Shown here in pieces: positions 16,910 through 27,100 of a DNA stretch of 64,000 nucleotides. Origin of the DNA: CAYVAP01 sp964343195 (GTDB lineage: Bacteria; Bacteroidota; Bacteroidia; J057). The position numbers and the translations under genes are program-made. The stretch lies in NCBI GenBank assembly GCA_964343195.1, contig CAYFIR010000002.1:62001-126000 (forward strand), given 5' to 3'. How positions within the stretch are numbered: position 1 is the stretch's first letter; every line of letters starts with the position of its first letter. Under the pieces are notes generated by a model. It worked only from the letters and a program-made list of their open reading frames with translations. It did not search any database and was not told the origin of the DNA.

Positions 16910-18355
16910 TTAAAAGTCGCGGTTGATAGGCACATGCAGCCCGATAAAAAGATTGGAATGGTAAACCCCCTGTCGTGTGGCCGATAGGACCATATTGCTC
17001 AGTACATCATCGGATCCCAGGACAAACACATCTCGCAAACTGACCACAAATCCCAGGCTAGGGTCCAGGTCTCCAGATTCGAAGCTATGGACTTCCATTA
17101 CGAGTGGAAAATACAGGGCTATGCTTTTCTCTTCTACCGCCAGGGTAGCCCTTATTCGGGTACGGCTAAGGGAATTTTCGGACCAGTTTAGCTGGGTGGT
17201 TCCGTCGACCTGTATAGCCCAGGGACCACTCCCCAACCGCACCTTGGCATGAGCACTCAGTTTTTGAGGAAGGCTTTCCGTAATGCCATTTTCCAGTCTC
17301 ATGGAATCAGCCTCCAGCATTCCGACAAGGGCTTCTATCCCGGAAACTCCGGACCTTGCTGAACCAAATTCGCTATATTCAAGGCTACCGGTCACAGTCT
17401 CATAAGAGGTTTGATCCAGGTTCCAGTACTGGACCAATCCAATTTGCTGCCAGGCAGCTCCGACCTCCCATTTGGGTTTTCTGTTATAGTCAAGAGTCTG
17501 GAAAACAAGCCCAATTCCTGCTGATAGGCCCCAGCTGTTTTCGAAATAGTTGTATCGCCTGCCGCCAGTTGGAGAAATAATCCCTGCAAAACCGGGGTTA
17601 TAGGCCCAGTACATGGAATCGGCCTGTATCCTTAAATCATTTTCAGAGAAATCCCAGGTTGTACCCCACATATTTGCCCGGCCAAAAGCTCCAACAGATC
17701 GCAACTGCCCGGAAAGTCCAATATGCAGAAGCCGTAGCCCACGGCCCAGGGTAAACCCATAGCCCACCTGCAGGTAGTCCCACTGATTTACTTCCAGACC
17801 GACGGCATCACTCGCCAGAGAGGAAGGGGCCATGGCGTCACTTTTCCAGTTGTGATGGTAGTATTTGGCAATCTCGGCAGGTAACCCGCTGAGGTTGATG
17901 TGCTCTTCACGACCGGTTTGAAAAAACACTGCCTGCCGCAGCAGGCCCCGCTCTATCAGGTTGGGGTTGGTTTCCAGTCGACGGGAATAGCCTGGGCCAA
18001 GGATGTGATTTTCCTGCCAGCCCGTCCAGTTGGCTTGCTGACCCTGAAAGGTAAATCCGTCCTGATTTCCAGCGGTAAAAAGGGGGAGTGATCCTGCACT
18101 GGCTTTCAGCCCACGAACAAGGTTAACAGGGTAAAACTGACCGTAAAGATTGGTGGCCAGAAGGTTATTTCCACTTCTGAGGTCACCCCCGATTAAATTG
18201 ACTTCTCGGGAATGTGTCGCTCCTGCCACGAAGGCGGGGTTGAAGGAGGCCCCCATCAGTCCCCGATGCCAACTTGCCAGATACCCTCCCTGGGCATTTG
18301 CCTGTGGAATGATCGCGAGAATGGTCAGCAGAATAGCCAGGTAAAAACGGGGCAT
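16910..18355 (-). CDS. DUF5723-like outer-membrane protein
   Basis: 481 residues. A signal peptide (1-21, ANAQ) is followed directly by 'GYLASWHRGLMGASFNPAFV', the 'FNPA' opening seen in Bacteroidota DUF5723/PorV-PorQ-like beta-barrel proteins. The rest alternates amphipathic strands with Gly/Trp/Tyr-rich turns, including 'LLHIGLSGQLRSVGAFGRA' and 'PKWEVGAAWQQIGLVQYW', and the chain ends in Phe (NRDF), typical for an outer-membrane barrel. It is probably the first gene of the envelope unit that continues to 8643. The role in that unit (pore, adaptor or anchor for the glycosidase-like proteins) is not shown by sequence. Confidence 0.8.
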   Translation of the reverse strand: MPRFYLAILLTILAIIPQANAQGGYLASWHRGLMGASFNPAFVAGATHSREVNLIGGDLRSGNNLLATNLYGQFYPVNLVRGLKASAGSLPLFTAGNQDGFTFQGQQANWTGWQENHILGPGYSRRLETNPNLIERGLLRQAVFFQTGREEHINLSGLPAEIAKYYHHNWKSDAMAPSSLASDAVGLEVNQWDYLQVGYGFTLGRGLRLLHIGLSGQLRSVGAFGRANMWGTTWDFSENDLRIQADSMYWAYNPGFAGIISPTGGRRYNYFENSWGLSAGIGLVFQTLDYNRKPKWEVGAAWQQIGLVQYWNLDQTSYETVTGSLEYSEFGSARSGVSGIEALVGMLEADSMRLENGITESLPQKLSAHAKVRLGSGPWAIQVDGTTQLNWSENSLSRTRIRATLAVEEKSIALYFPLVMEVHSFESGDLDPSLGFVVSLRDVFVLGSDDVLSNMVLSATRQGVYHSNLFIGLHVPINRDF

Positions 18356-18464
18356 CGTAGGGGGATTTGCTGGAGAAAAGACCCGTAATCTGGGGCCAGG
18401 TTGAAAGCTCCAGTGGGGAGTTGTTCATAAAGATATGTGATCCCCCTCAAAATACCCTACTGTC

Positions 18465-19136
18465 TTATTTTTCCCAAAACGCATCAGGTGACACGTCCAC
18501 CAGCTGGTTTTGCACCGCAAACACCACTAGACCAGCGGTATTTCGGCATCCCAGTTTCTGGAGCAGGTTATTACGGTGCCCATCAACCGTACGGGAACTG
18601 ATGAACAGCTTTTCCCCTATTTCCTGGGTCGTGTACTGCTTGCAGATGAGCTCCAGGATCTCCTTCTCACGAGAAGTAAGGTCCGGGCCAAAAGCCACCC
18701 TGGATTTTTTCTTCCGCGTCAGGCTGTCCCGCACCACTTCCATCACCGGCTGGGTATAGGAAAAACCTTTTTCATGTACCTCCCGGATTGCCTGCTCGAC
18801 TTCTTCAGGAGCGCTATTTTTCGGCAAGTATCCCGAAGCCCCCAGCTCAAGCATTTTGGATATAAATTCCTTGCTGAAGTAGGTCGATAGGACAATCACC
18901 TTGATTTCTGGAAACTTTTCCTGAAGAATTTTGGCCGTCTCCACTCCGTTTAGCTCCGGCATATTCAAATCCAGGAGTATCACATCGGGAAGTTCTTCTG
19001 TCTTTTCCAGCTGATCCAATAATTCTCTCCCATTCCCGGCTTCCATGCTCACCTCCAACCCATCAAAGTCAGCCAGGAGAATCTGCATTCCCTTTCTGAA
19101 AAGGGTCTCATCATCTGCAATTGCTATTCTTATCAT
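18465..19136 (-). CDS. Two-component response regulator, NarL/LuxR type
   Basis: 223 residues: receiver domain (1-120) with the acidic pair Asp8-Asp9, phospho-acceptor Asp56 in LLDLNMP, Ser/Thr84 region and Lys107; LuxR-type HTH at about 150-212 (LTSREKEILELICK, TTQEIGEKLFISSRTVDGHR). It is a DNA-binding regulator of the NarL/FixJ class. The histidine kinase gene lies 54 bases upstream on the same strand, so the two form a pair. The envelope unit starting at 18355 begins 109 bases downstream on the same strand and is a reasonable target, though this is inference from position only. Confidence 0.95.
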   Translation of the reverse strand: MIRIAIADDETLFRKGMQILLADFDGLEVSMEAGNGRELLDQLEKTEELPDVILLDLNMPELNGVETAKILQEKFPEIKVIVLSTYFSKEFISKMLELGASGYLPKNSAPEEVEQAIREVHEKGFSYTQPVMEVVRDSLTRKKKSRVAFGPDLTSREKEILELICKQYTTQEIGEKLFISSRTVDGHRNNLLQKLGCRNTAGLVVFAVQNQLVDVSPDAFWEK

Positions 19137-19190
19137 GTCAATCTTTCCGAAAGTATAGTCCTACTTGGTGGGCTGGCTGTGATAACCCCT

Positions 19191-20003
19191 TTATGCAAAA
19201 AGAGTTTTGGCAGGAATGGGAACCCTTAGGGTTAGCCAATAGCTATGATCCAGGCCGACTTTTTCTTCAACTGTCCCATTGATGAATTGCAATCGGCTTT
19301 CCATGGTCTTTAAAATGTGGTCTGTCGGGCGAAAAACCTGCAGGCTATCACTATTGATTCTTTTTTCCCGATACGAGATGACCACCTGCTGCTGTCTTTG
19401 AAACAACCGGATCTCTACTGCATCCAGTGTACTGGTAGGAGATGCGTTGGTCAACAAATCACGCACTGTCCTGAACAGGCTCATTTCCATCATGAGACTC
19501 AACTGGGCGGTGGCTTCTGCTTCCTGCTCGAAGAGGATAGGCTTTCCATGTGCAGCTTCCTCTTCTTCACATAGCTCCTTCAGGGCAGGGCCTAGTCCAA
19601 AAGTCTCAAGAGTTGGAGGTAACAAATCCTGGGAAAGGCGACGGGCCGAGCCTATGGTGCTGCCTACAACTTCCAAAATCTGGTTTACCTGCTCCTTCCC
19701 CTCTGGTATTTTTCGGGATAATTGGTGCAGGTACAGGTTCACAACATTCAACCCTGCATGAATTTCATCATGAAGGTTTCTGGCGAGTCGCTTTTTTTCC
19801 TCTTCATAAGAATATAGAGAAGTGGAGAGCAGGCTTTTCTGATACTCTAGTGAATTACCCTGAGCTTCCATCAGTTTTTCGTGCAACCTGTTCCGGGATA
19901 CGCTGATATACAGGGCGATGCCCAAGCCAATTACTAACAGGACACCTATTTCCAAAAACATAATAAGAACCAGGTCGGAATATACCTCTATACTACTTGT
20001 CAT
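19191..20003 (-). CDS. Sensor histidine kinase with degenerate ATP-binding region
   Basis: 270 residues. One N-terminal transmembrane segment (about 12-34), then a short coiled linker and a HisKA_3-type dimerisation domain with the phospho-histidine His78 in RNLHDEIHAGLN. This is the NarX/DesK-type kinase group that partners LuxR-type regulators. The C-terminal region keeps a recognisable N-box ('RTVRDLLTNA') but the usual D-x-G-x-G box is replaced by 'SYREKRINSDSLQ', so ATP binding is doubtful. It has no large sensor domain; it may sense membrane state, act as phosphatase, or rely on a partner kinase. It pairs with the regulator at 18465. Confidence 0.85.
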   Translation of the reverse strand: MTSSIEVYSDLVLIMFLEIGVLLVIGLGIALYISVSRNRLHEKLMEAQGNSLEYQKSLLSTSLYSYEEEKKRLARNLHDEIHAGLNVVNLYLHQLSRKIPEGKEQVNQILEVVGSTIGSARRLSQDLLPPTLETFGLGPALKELCEEEEAAHGKPILFEQEAEATAQLSLMMEMSLFRTVRDLLTNASPTSTLDAVEIRLFQRQQQVVISYREKRINSDSLQVFRPTDHILKTMESRLQFINGTVEEKVGLDHSYWLTLRVPIPAKTLFA

Positions 20004-20042
20004 TTTTCAGCTTGTCAGGGTTGAGCATTGAGGTGAACTATC

Positions 20043-20312
20043 CTAAACCAATGGTCCTGAATAGACGTAAATTATTAGCCAACCTTCCTGAAAGGTCCAC
20101 ATTGATGAATAAATTAGTCCACCATTTCGGTCAAAGTAGTATTCCCTATCTAGACTAACAATCATCAAAATAAAAACAGGTATTTCTACCTGGTACTCCC
20201 CGTAAATCCTCCCCATTTCACCTATACGTACTATCACTCTGTCCTCTGCGCTGGCAAGAGAGCATCTTTGAATCGTGATCCCCGAATAGTATTTCACTTT
20301 ACGATTCCCCAT
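20043..20312 (-). CDS. Possible small hypothetical protein
   Basis: An 89-residue frame from the ATG at 20310-20312, with one hydrophobic stretch ('VEIPVFILMIVSL') and many Tyr/Ile. It has no recognisable family. Its start codon overlaps the start codon of the AraC-type gene on the other strand, which makes it unlikely that both starts are right. It sits upstream of the histidine kinase on the same strand (gap 39 bases). Treated as doubtful; if it is not a gene, 20004-20310 is the intergenic region carrying the kinase and AraC promoters. Confidence 0.3.
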   Translation of the reverse strand: MGNRKVKYYSGITIQRCSLASAEDRVIVRIGEMGRIYGEYQVEIPVFILMIVSLDREYYFDRNGGLIYSSMWTFQEGWLIIYVYSGPLV

Positions 20313-20790
20313 GATGTTTTTACCTAATCCCTTTTTCTCGCAGAGCACAACCGAGAACAATTCCCAGGTGGGACGGACCTATCAAACGTCCTGGAATCAA
20401 CCCTACTACTCATCCAGTGAGGATCGGAGCTCCCAGGTATCTGCCGGCGGCAGTTACCCCTCCTCTTCCAATGAGGATGACGAATGGCTGGAAAGCTTCA
20501 CTTCCTACGTTGAGGATCACCTGGATGATCCCGGACTGGGCGTTCCTCGACTGGCTGAGGCATTTGCTATGAGTGAAAGCACACTTTTGCGGCAGACCAA
20601 ACGATTGTTGGGCCTCACTCCTGCGACTTATCTGAGAAATACCCGGATGGCCAAGGCATATGCGGTCCTATCCGGAGCCAAGGGCATCTCAGCGAAGCGG
20701 GTTGCCTTCATGGTAGGCTATGAGAATTACCGCAGCTTTGCGCGCACCTTCAAAGATCAATTTGGGGTATTGCCCTCTGACCTGTCTTAA
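20311..20790 (+). CDS. AraC-family DNA-binding protein
   Basis: 159 residues. The C-terminal ~100 residues are a full AraC double-HTH domain ('DDPGLGVPRLAEAFAMSEST', 'LRQTKRLLGLTPATYLRNTR', 'VAFMVGYENYRSFARTFKDQ', ending FGVLPSDLS). The N-terminal ~55 residues are Ser/Asn-rich and disordered, with no cupin or receiver domain. It resembles the detached output domains of Bacteroidota hybrid two-component systems, so it may be a stand-alone regulator. It is divergent from the kinase/regulator pair and precedes the giant PKD gene. Confidence 0.87.
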   Translation: MMFLPNPFFSQSTTENNSQVGRTYQTSWNQPYYSSSEDRSSQVSAGGSYPSSSNEDDEWLESFTSYVEDHLDDPGLGVPRLAEAFAMSESTLLRQTKRLLGLTPATYLRNTRMAKAYAVLSGAKGISAKRVAFMVGYENYRSFARTFKDQFGVLPSDLS

Positions 20791-20818
20791 CCTGTCATAT
20801 TTTAATGCACCAACCTAA

Positions 20819-20882
20819 GGGCCTGTTGACAGAAAGCCAGAAGAACTCCCCATTCTTTCTTGGTTTTCTTACAAACAGGCCC
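20819..20882. repeat. 64-bp imperfect palindrome
   Basis: GGGCCTGTT (20819-20827) and AACAGGCCC (20874-20882) are perfect arms, and pairing continues inward imperfectly (AGAAAGCCA against TGGTTTTCT). It lies 29 bases after the AraC-type stop and may be its terminator or a short mobile remnant. The rest of the 324-base gap 20791-21114 is AT-rich and presumably carries the promoter of the giant PKD gene; no firm promoter call is possible. Confidence 0.5.
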
Positions 20883-21114
20883 AAAATCTTTCTTAGCCAA
20901 CTGTAGCCTGGGCACTACACTATTTCGCAAATTGAAATATAAGCCAATGACCAAAAACGCCAAACAAGGCACCTATTGGGCAAAAACGAAAGTATTTGAG
21001 GCATAACACAGCAGATCCTTTCCTCTGTTCAATAGATCAAATCCCCCATTCGGCCCTATTTCTGTGCAACTCAGACTGAAATTCTAACACTTCAATCGCA
21101 CAAAATTACGGGTC

Positions 21115-24100
21115 ATGATGGGGACATGGACCAAATTTCAAATCATCTGCGTCGGGCTACTTTCATGGTGGCTGTTGCTGCAATCAACGGCATTACAGGC
21201 ACAGATAACAGCAGAATTCACGGCAAATAACCTCAGTGGCTGTAGTCCGCTGACGGTGCAGTTTGCGGAGCTGACTACCGGGTCAGTTAACAGCTACAAC
21301 TGGGATTTCGGAAATGGAAATACATCCACGCTTCCTAATCCCGGCGTTATTTACGTGAATCCGGGAACCTACACGGTTTCCCTTACCGTCTCAGACGGAG
21401 CCAACACCACCACTGAAACCAAGACGGCCTATATCACCGTTTTTGCCGATCCAGTTGCCGACTTTTCAGTGACACCTGTTACCGGCTGTGCGCCGCTGAC
21501 GGTAAGCACGACGGACCTTTCGGCCCCAGGTGATGGAGCTATCAACAACTGGACCTGGGACTTTGGCGATGGTACTGTTTCGACAAATACAGCTCCTGAC
21601 CATACCTACCTGAATTCCGGCATGTACGACGTATCGCTCACCGTATCGGATGTCAATGGTTGCTCCGGCTCGAAACTCGTTCCTGACCTCGTGACGGTCG
21701 GGGCACCGCCTCAGGTCAATGTCTCCATGACTCCCCCCACGGTTTGCCAGTTGCCATATGTCGCCAGTTTTTCCTCCAGCGTCACGGGTTCGGGAAGCTA
21801 TAGCTACGAATGGGACTTTGGCGACGGAGGCAGCAGCACCCAGGCCAATCCCAGTCATGGCTATGCCTCGCCAGGCACCTACCCTGTCACCCTGATCACC
21901 ACCGATGCAGCAGGTTGTGCCGATACTACTACCCTACCCGATCCGGTGCAGGTCGCGTTTCCCAGTGCCAATTTTGCCGTAGCCGATACGGTGGTCTGTG
22001 TGGGCGAAAACCTGCAACTCAGCAACCTGAGCACAGGAGCTGTAGATTTTCAGTGGAATTTTGGCGATGGAACCGTATTCAACGGCCCTCAGCCCAGCTT
22101 TTCCTACAACGCCGCAGGCAGCTATTCGATCCGGCTCATCGCGACCAATGCGCAGGGCTGCGCAGACACGCTGCTCCGAACGACCTATGTGACCGTGAGC
22201 GAAACACCCGTCGCGCAGTTTGGCAGCACAGATCGCCAGAGCTGCGAGCTGCCATTTTTGGTAGAATTTAGCGAAGCCTCTCAAGGTGCTACAAACTGGC
22301 AATGGAACTTCGGTGATGGCAATTTTGATACCGGCCCCAATCCTACTCACCTGTACCAAAGTGCAGGTTTCTTCCCCGTCACCCTCATCGCAACCGGACT
22401 CAATGGCTGTAGCGATACCCTCATTCGCAACAACTATGTACAAATTCAACCCCCACAGGCTGAATTCATCGCGGATACCATCGCCGGGTGCATCCCGCTT
22501 ACGGTGGATTTCCAGGACCTGAGTACCTCGGCCTTTGACAGCATCGACACTTGGCTCTGGAACTTTGGCGACGGAGGAAGCTCTTTTGCCCAAAACCCGA
22601 GTCATGTCTTTAACTCGGTGGGACAATTCACCGTGCAGGTGATCGTGGTGACGACAGGCGGATGTCGCGATACCGCTACGCTTGCCATACAGGCTGGAAC
22701 ACCGCCATTGGTGGATTTTGACGCCAATCCAAAGGTGGTGTGTGCCACCGATCCGGTTTCCTTTCTGGACAATTCCAGCCTCGCCACCGAATGGTATTGG
22801 GAGTTTGGGGATGGCGGCACTTCGAATGCCCAAAATCCCATTTACACCTATGGCGACACGGGGCTGTTTGACGTGACACTGGTTGCGCTCTACTTCGGCT
22901 GTCCGGATACGCTGGTCAAACCAGACTTCATCCGCGTGCTGCCCCCTATTGCGGAATTTTTTCCCAATCCGCTATACGGCTGCGAAGTCCCGCTAACGGT
23001 GAGTTTCAACGACGTCTCTATCGGCGCCGACCACTGGTTCTGGGACTTTGGCGACGGTAGTTCGGATACGGTTCAGTTTCCCACTCATACCTTCACCGCG
23101 CTGGGCACCTACACCGTTACCCTGACCGTCACCAATGATTCTACCGGCTGTAGCGATGACTACAGCTATGACCTCGTGATCACCCAGCCTACGGCCAATT
23201 TTGCCGCTACGGACACCTTTGGCTGCATCGGCAACGTAGTCAACTTCCTCGATCTCTCGGGAGGGGCGATGAATTACTTCTGGGATTTTGGCGACGGAGA
23301 CACCTCAAATGTCGCCAACCCCAGCCACAGCTACAGCGCTGCCGGCACCTACGACGTCACCCTGATCGTCAGCAACGATGTAGGCTGCCGCGACACCATG
23401 GTCATGCCCAATCTGGTGGAAATCATCGGTCCACAGGCTGATTTTAGCGTCGATACCACGACCGGCTGTGCGCCACTTTCGGTGGTGTTTTCCAATCAAA
23501 GCACGGCGACTACCCCAGGTTCCAGCATCACCGGTTACTTCTGGGACTTTGGCGACGGGGTTACCTCGACCGCAGCTAATCCCAGCCATCAGTTTGTAGA
23601 TCCAGGCGAATATGACATCACCCTGGTGGTCGTGGACGATCAGGGCTGCGCCGACACCCTGGTTCGCACAGGCTTCATTCAGCCCACATATCCGACAGCT
23701 GCTTTTACCACACTCGACACCCTCACCTGTCCGGGTGCACCAGTGGCTTTCGTCAACCAATCTACCGGTGTAGGGAACACTTACCAGTGGAATTTTGGCG
23801 ACGGGACTTCCTCGACCGTTCCCAATCCCGTCAAAGTCTATCCAGGAAATAGCGGTCAATTCACCGTGAGCCTGATCGCCACCGACGTCAACGGCTGCCA
23901 GAGCATCACCACGCTCAGCGATTTCATCGAAATCGGCCCGCCAGAGGCACTCTTCGCCGCGGCCCCTACCCAACAAGCCTGTCCCCCACTGAATGTCAGC
24001 TTCACCAATCAGTCCAGCCCCAATGTCACCAACTGGTATTGGGATTTTGGAGACGGAAGTACCTCTACATTGCCCAACCCGAGCAAGGTCTATAATTTAC

Positions 24101-27100
24101 CCGGCCAATACGACGTGCAGCTCATTGTAGCGACCGTTCAGGGTTGTCGTGACACGCTCGACCTGCCAGGTCTGATCGACCTGACCGGTCCACAGGGAAA
24201 TTTCAGCTTTACTCCGCTGGAAGGTTGTAGCCCCTTTGAGGTGACCTTCACCGCACAAACCCAGGGAGCCATCAGTTGGACCTGGGACTTTGGTGACGGG
24301 AGCCTGGGAACGGGTCAATCCGTCACCCATACCTACCTGCAGGACACCGTGGCACGGCCTACCCTTGTGATCGAAGATACTGCAGGCTGTACCGTCGCCA
24401 TTCCCGCCGATGACAGCATCGTGGTCAGGGCTGGCCCCAATCCGCAGTTTCAGGTGCTGCAAACGCAGACCTGCCTCGGAGAACCCCTGCTCATCCAGAA
24501 TCAGAGCACTTCTCCACTGCCTATTACTGCGTACCTCTGGGACTTTGGCGACGGAAACACCTCGACGGCGGCCAATCCCCAGCATGCCTACGTCACACCC
24601 GGCACCTACTCTATCAGCCTGACCACCACCAACCTCAGCGGCTGCGTGGACAGTTTTGCCCTAAGCACACCTATCACCGTGGCCCCTCGTCCTACGGCCA
24701 GCTTTATCCCTTCACAGCTAAGTGGCTGCGCACCGTTATCGGTCACCTTCAACGGACAATCGGGCGGCGGAAGTCCCATTGGGATGCGAGAGTGGGATTT
24801 TGGAGATGGCACGACATTGAATGGGCAACAGTCGCCGCTCCACACCTTCGCCACGCCCGGGACCTACACCGTGCGTCTTGCCGTACAGGATGCCAATGGC
24901 TGCCGCGACAGCATGGAACTGGACATTGTCGTCCTGGGAGCACCTGCGCCCAACTTTACCGTTTCCGCAACAGATGGCTGTGCACCTCGCACGGTGCAGT
25001 TCTCGGACCTGAGTCAGGGAAATATCGCGAGCTGGTTCTGGGACTTTGGAGATGGGGGTACCTCTACGCAGGCCAATCCCAGCCACACCTACCAGACCAA
25101 CGGCGACTTTGATGTAAGCCTGACCGTGACCAATGCAGCAGGTTGCTCCGCGACCCTTATGGAACCCGATCTCATTCGGCTGAATCGCCCGGCTGCCGCT
25201 TTCACTTCCAATGCCACCCTGCTCTGCCCCCCTGCCGCCGTGGACTTCACTGCGCAGGCCACGGGCGACACCACCATCACCCAATGGCTCTGGGACTTTG
25301 GTAATGGCGATACGGCCATCGGTCCAAACCCAACCTACACCTACTCCCAGGGCGGAAATTTCGACGTTACCCTGATCGTGGTGGACGCCCTGGGCTGCGC
25401 AGACACCCTGGTGGACAGCCAGCACGTCGCGGTGAGCATGCCTCCACAGGCTGATTTTACACTGGATGACTCCGTGATCTGTGCCCCAGGTACGATCACG
25501 GCACTTGATGCCAGCCAGGGAGTGACGGCCCCCATCGTAGGGCGCGTGTTTGACTTTGGCAATGGCCAAACGGCGGGCGGCACCTCGGCCACGGGGCTGT
25601 ACCAGAATGCCGGCAATTTCACCCTAAACCTGGTTGTCACCGATGCCAATGGGTGTACCGACACCGCCACCCAGGCCATACTGGTTCACCCGCCGGTGAA
25701 TGCGGACTTTGCCGTGAGCGACAGTACAGGCTGTAGCGAGGCTCCTTTCAGCTTCTTTGACCAGTCCAGTGGGGCCACTGTGGTGAACTGGAGCTGGGAC
25801 TTTGGCGATGGCAATACGTCGAATCAGGCTTTTCCCATACACGCCTACGATAGCGCAGGCAGCTACACGGTTACCCTGGCGGTACAGGATCAGAACGGCT
25901 GCGTGGACACCATTAGCAAACCCAACCTGATTGACTTGCAGGGGCCAAGTGCAGCTTTTACCCCGCTACAAAGCAGCGGCTGTATCGGCTCCAGCTTCAC
26001 CTTTACCGATGCCTCGACCGGGGCTTCTGCTATCGTCGGCTGGAGCTGGAGTTTTGGCGACGGGGACAGCAGCAATCAACAAAATCCAGTTCACCTGTAC
26101 AATCAGCCCGGCGTGTACGACGTCTCGCTCACTGTCACCGATGCCAATGGCTGTCGACAGACGCAAACGGTGCCACAGGCGGTGGTGATTTTCGAGGGGC
26201 CGCAGGTAGCTTTTGCCCTTGACATTACCCAGGGCTGCGCACCCCTGACCGTTCAGTTCACCGACCAATCGACCTCTCCCAACAGTACCCTTACGGGTTG
26301 GCAATACCAGTATGGCAATGGCAGCAGCTACAATTTTCCCAACGGAACCCAAACATACACTAGCCCTGGCACCTTCGAGGTTGTCCTCACTGTAACCGAC
26401 GCTCAAGGTTGTGCGGCAGCCGATACCCAGCAGATTACCGTCCTGCCTGGTCCGAATGTGGATTTCATATCGAATATCCAGTCGGGGTGCCCTCCACGTC
26501 CCATTGACTTTCTGAGCCAAAGCGGAGGTCCAACTCCGTTGGCCAGTTGGTCCTGGGATTTTGGAGATGGAAATATGGGAAATGGCCCTCTGTTTACCCA
26601 CACCTACCAGGCCAATGGCCTGTACGATGTGAAGTTGGTCGTAGAAGACGCCAATGGATGCCGCGATTCGCTCATCCGATCCCAGTTCATCCGCATCGGG
26701 GAGCCGCTGATAGATTTTGGGGTAGATGACAGCCTGCCCTGTCCGGGTGAAGTGGTCACCTTTACCGACTTCAGCCAGCCTGATACTCCATTTGTGAGCT
26801 GGAGCTGGGACTTTGGCGATGGCAATACCGCTACAGGACAAACGGCAAGCCACACCTATGCCGATTCGGGACGATACGACGTCACCCTTACCGTGGTGGA
26901 TGCACTGGGCTGCATCGGAACCCAAACCATTCCCGAACTGGTCAAGGTGCAGTCGCCGCCGGTGGCGTATTTCACCGCACCAGCCTTTGGCTGTGCACCG
27001 GCCATCATCCAGGCGCTAGACAGCAGCTATGGGGTTTCGCCTCTCAACACGTGGAACTGGCAGGTGAATGGCTCGCCAGAAGGTAGTGGTCAGCAGGCCC

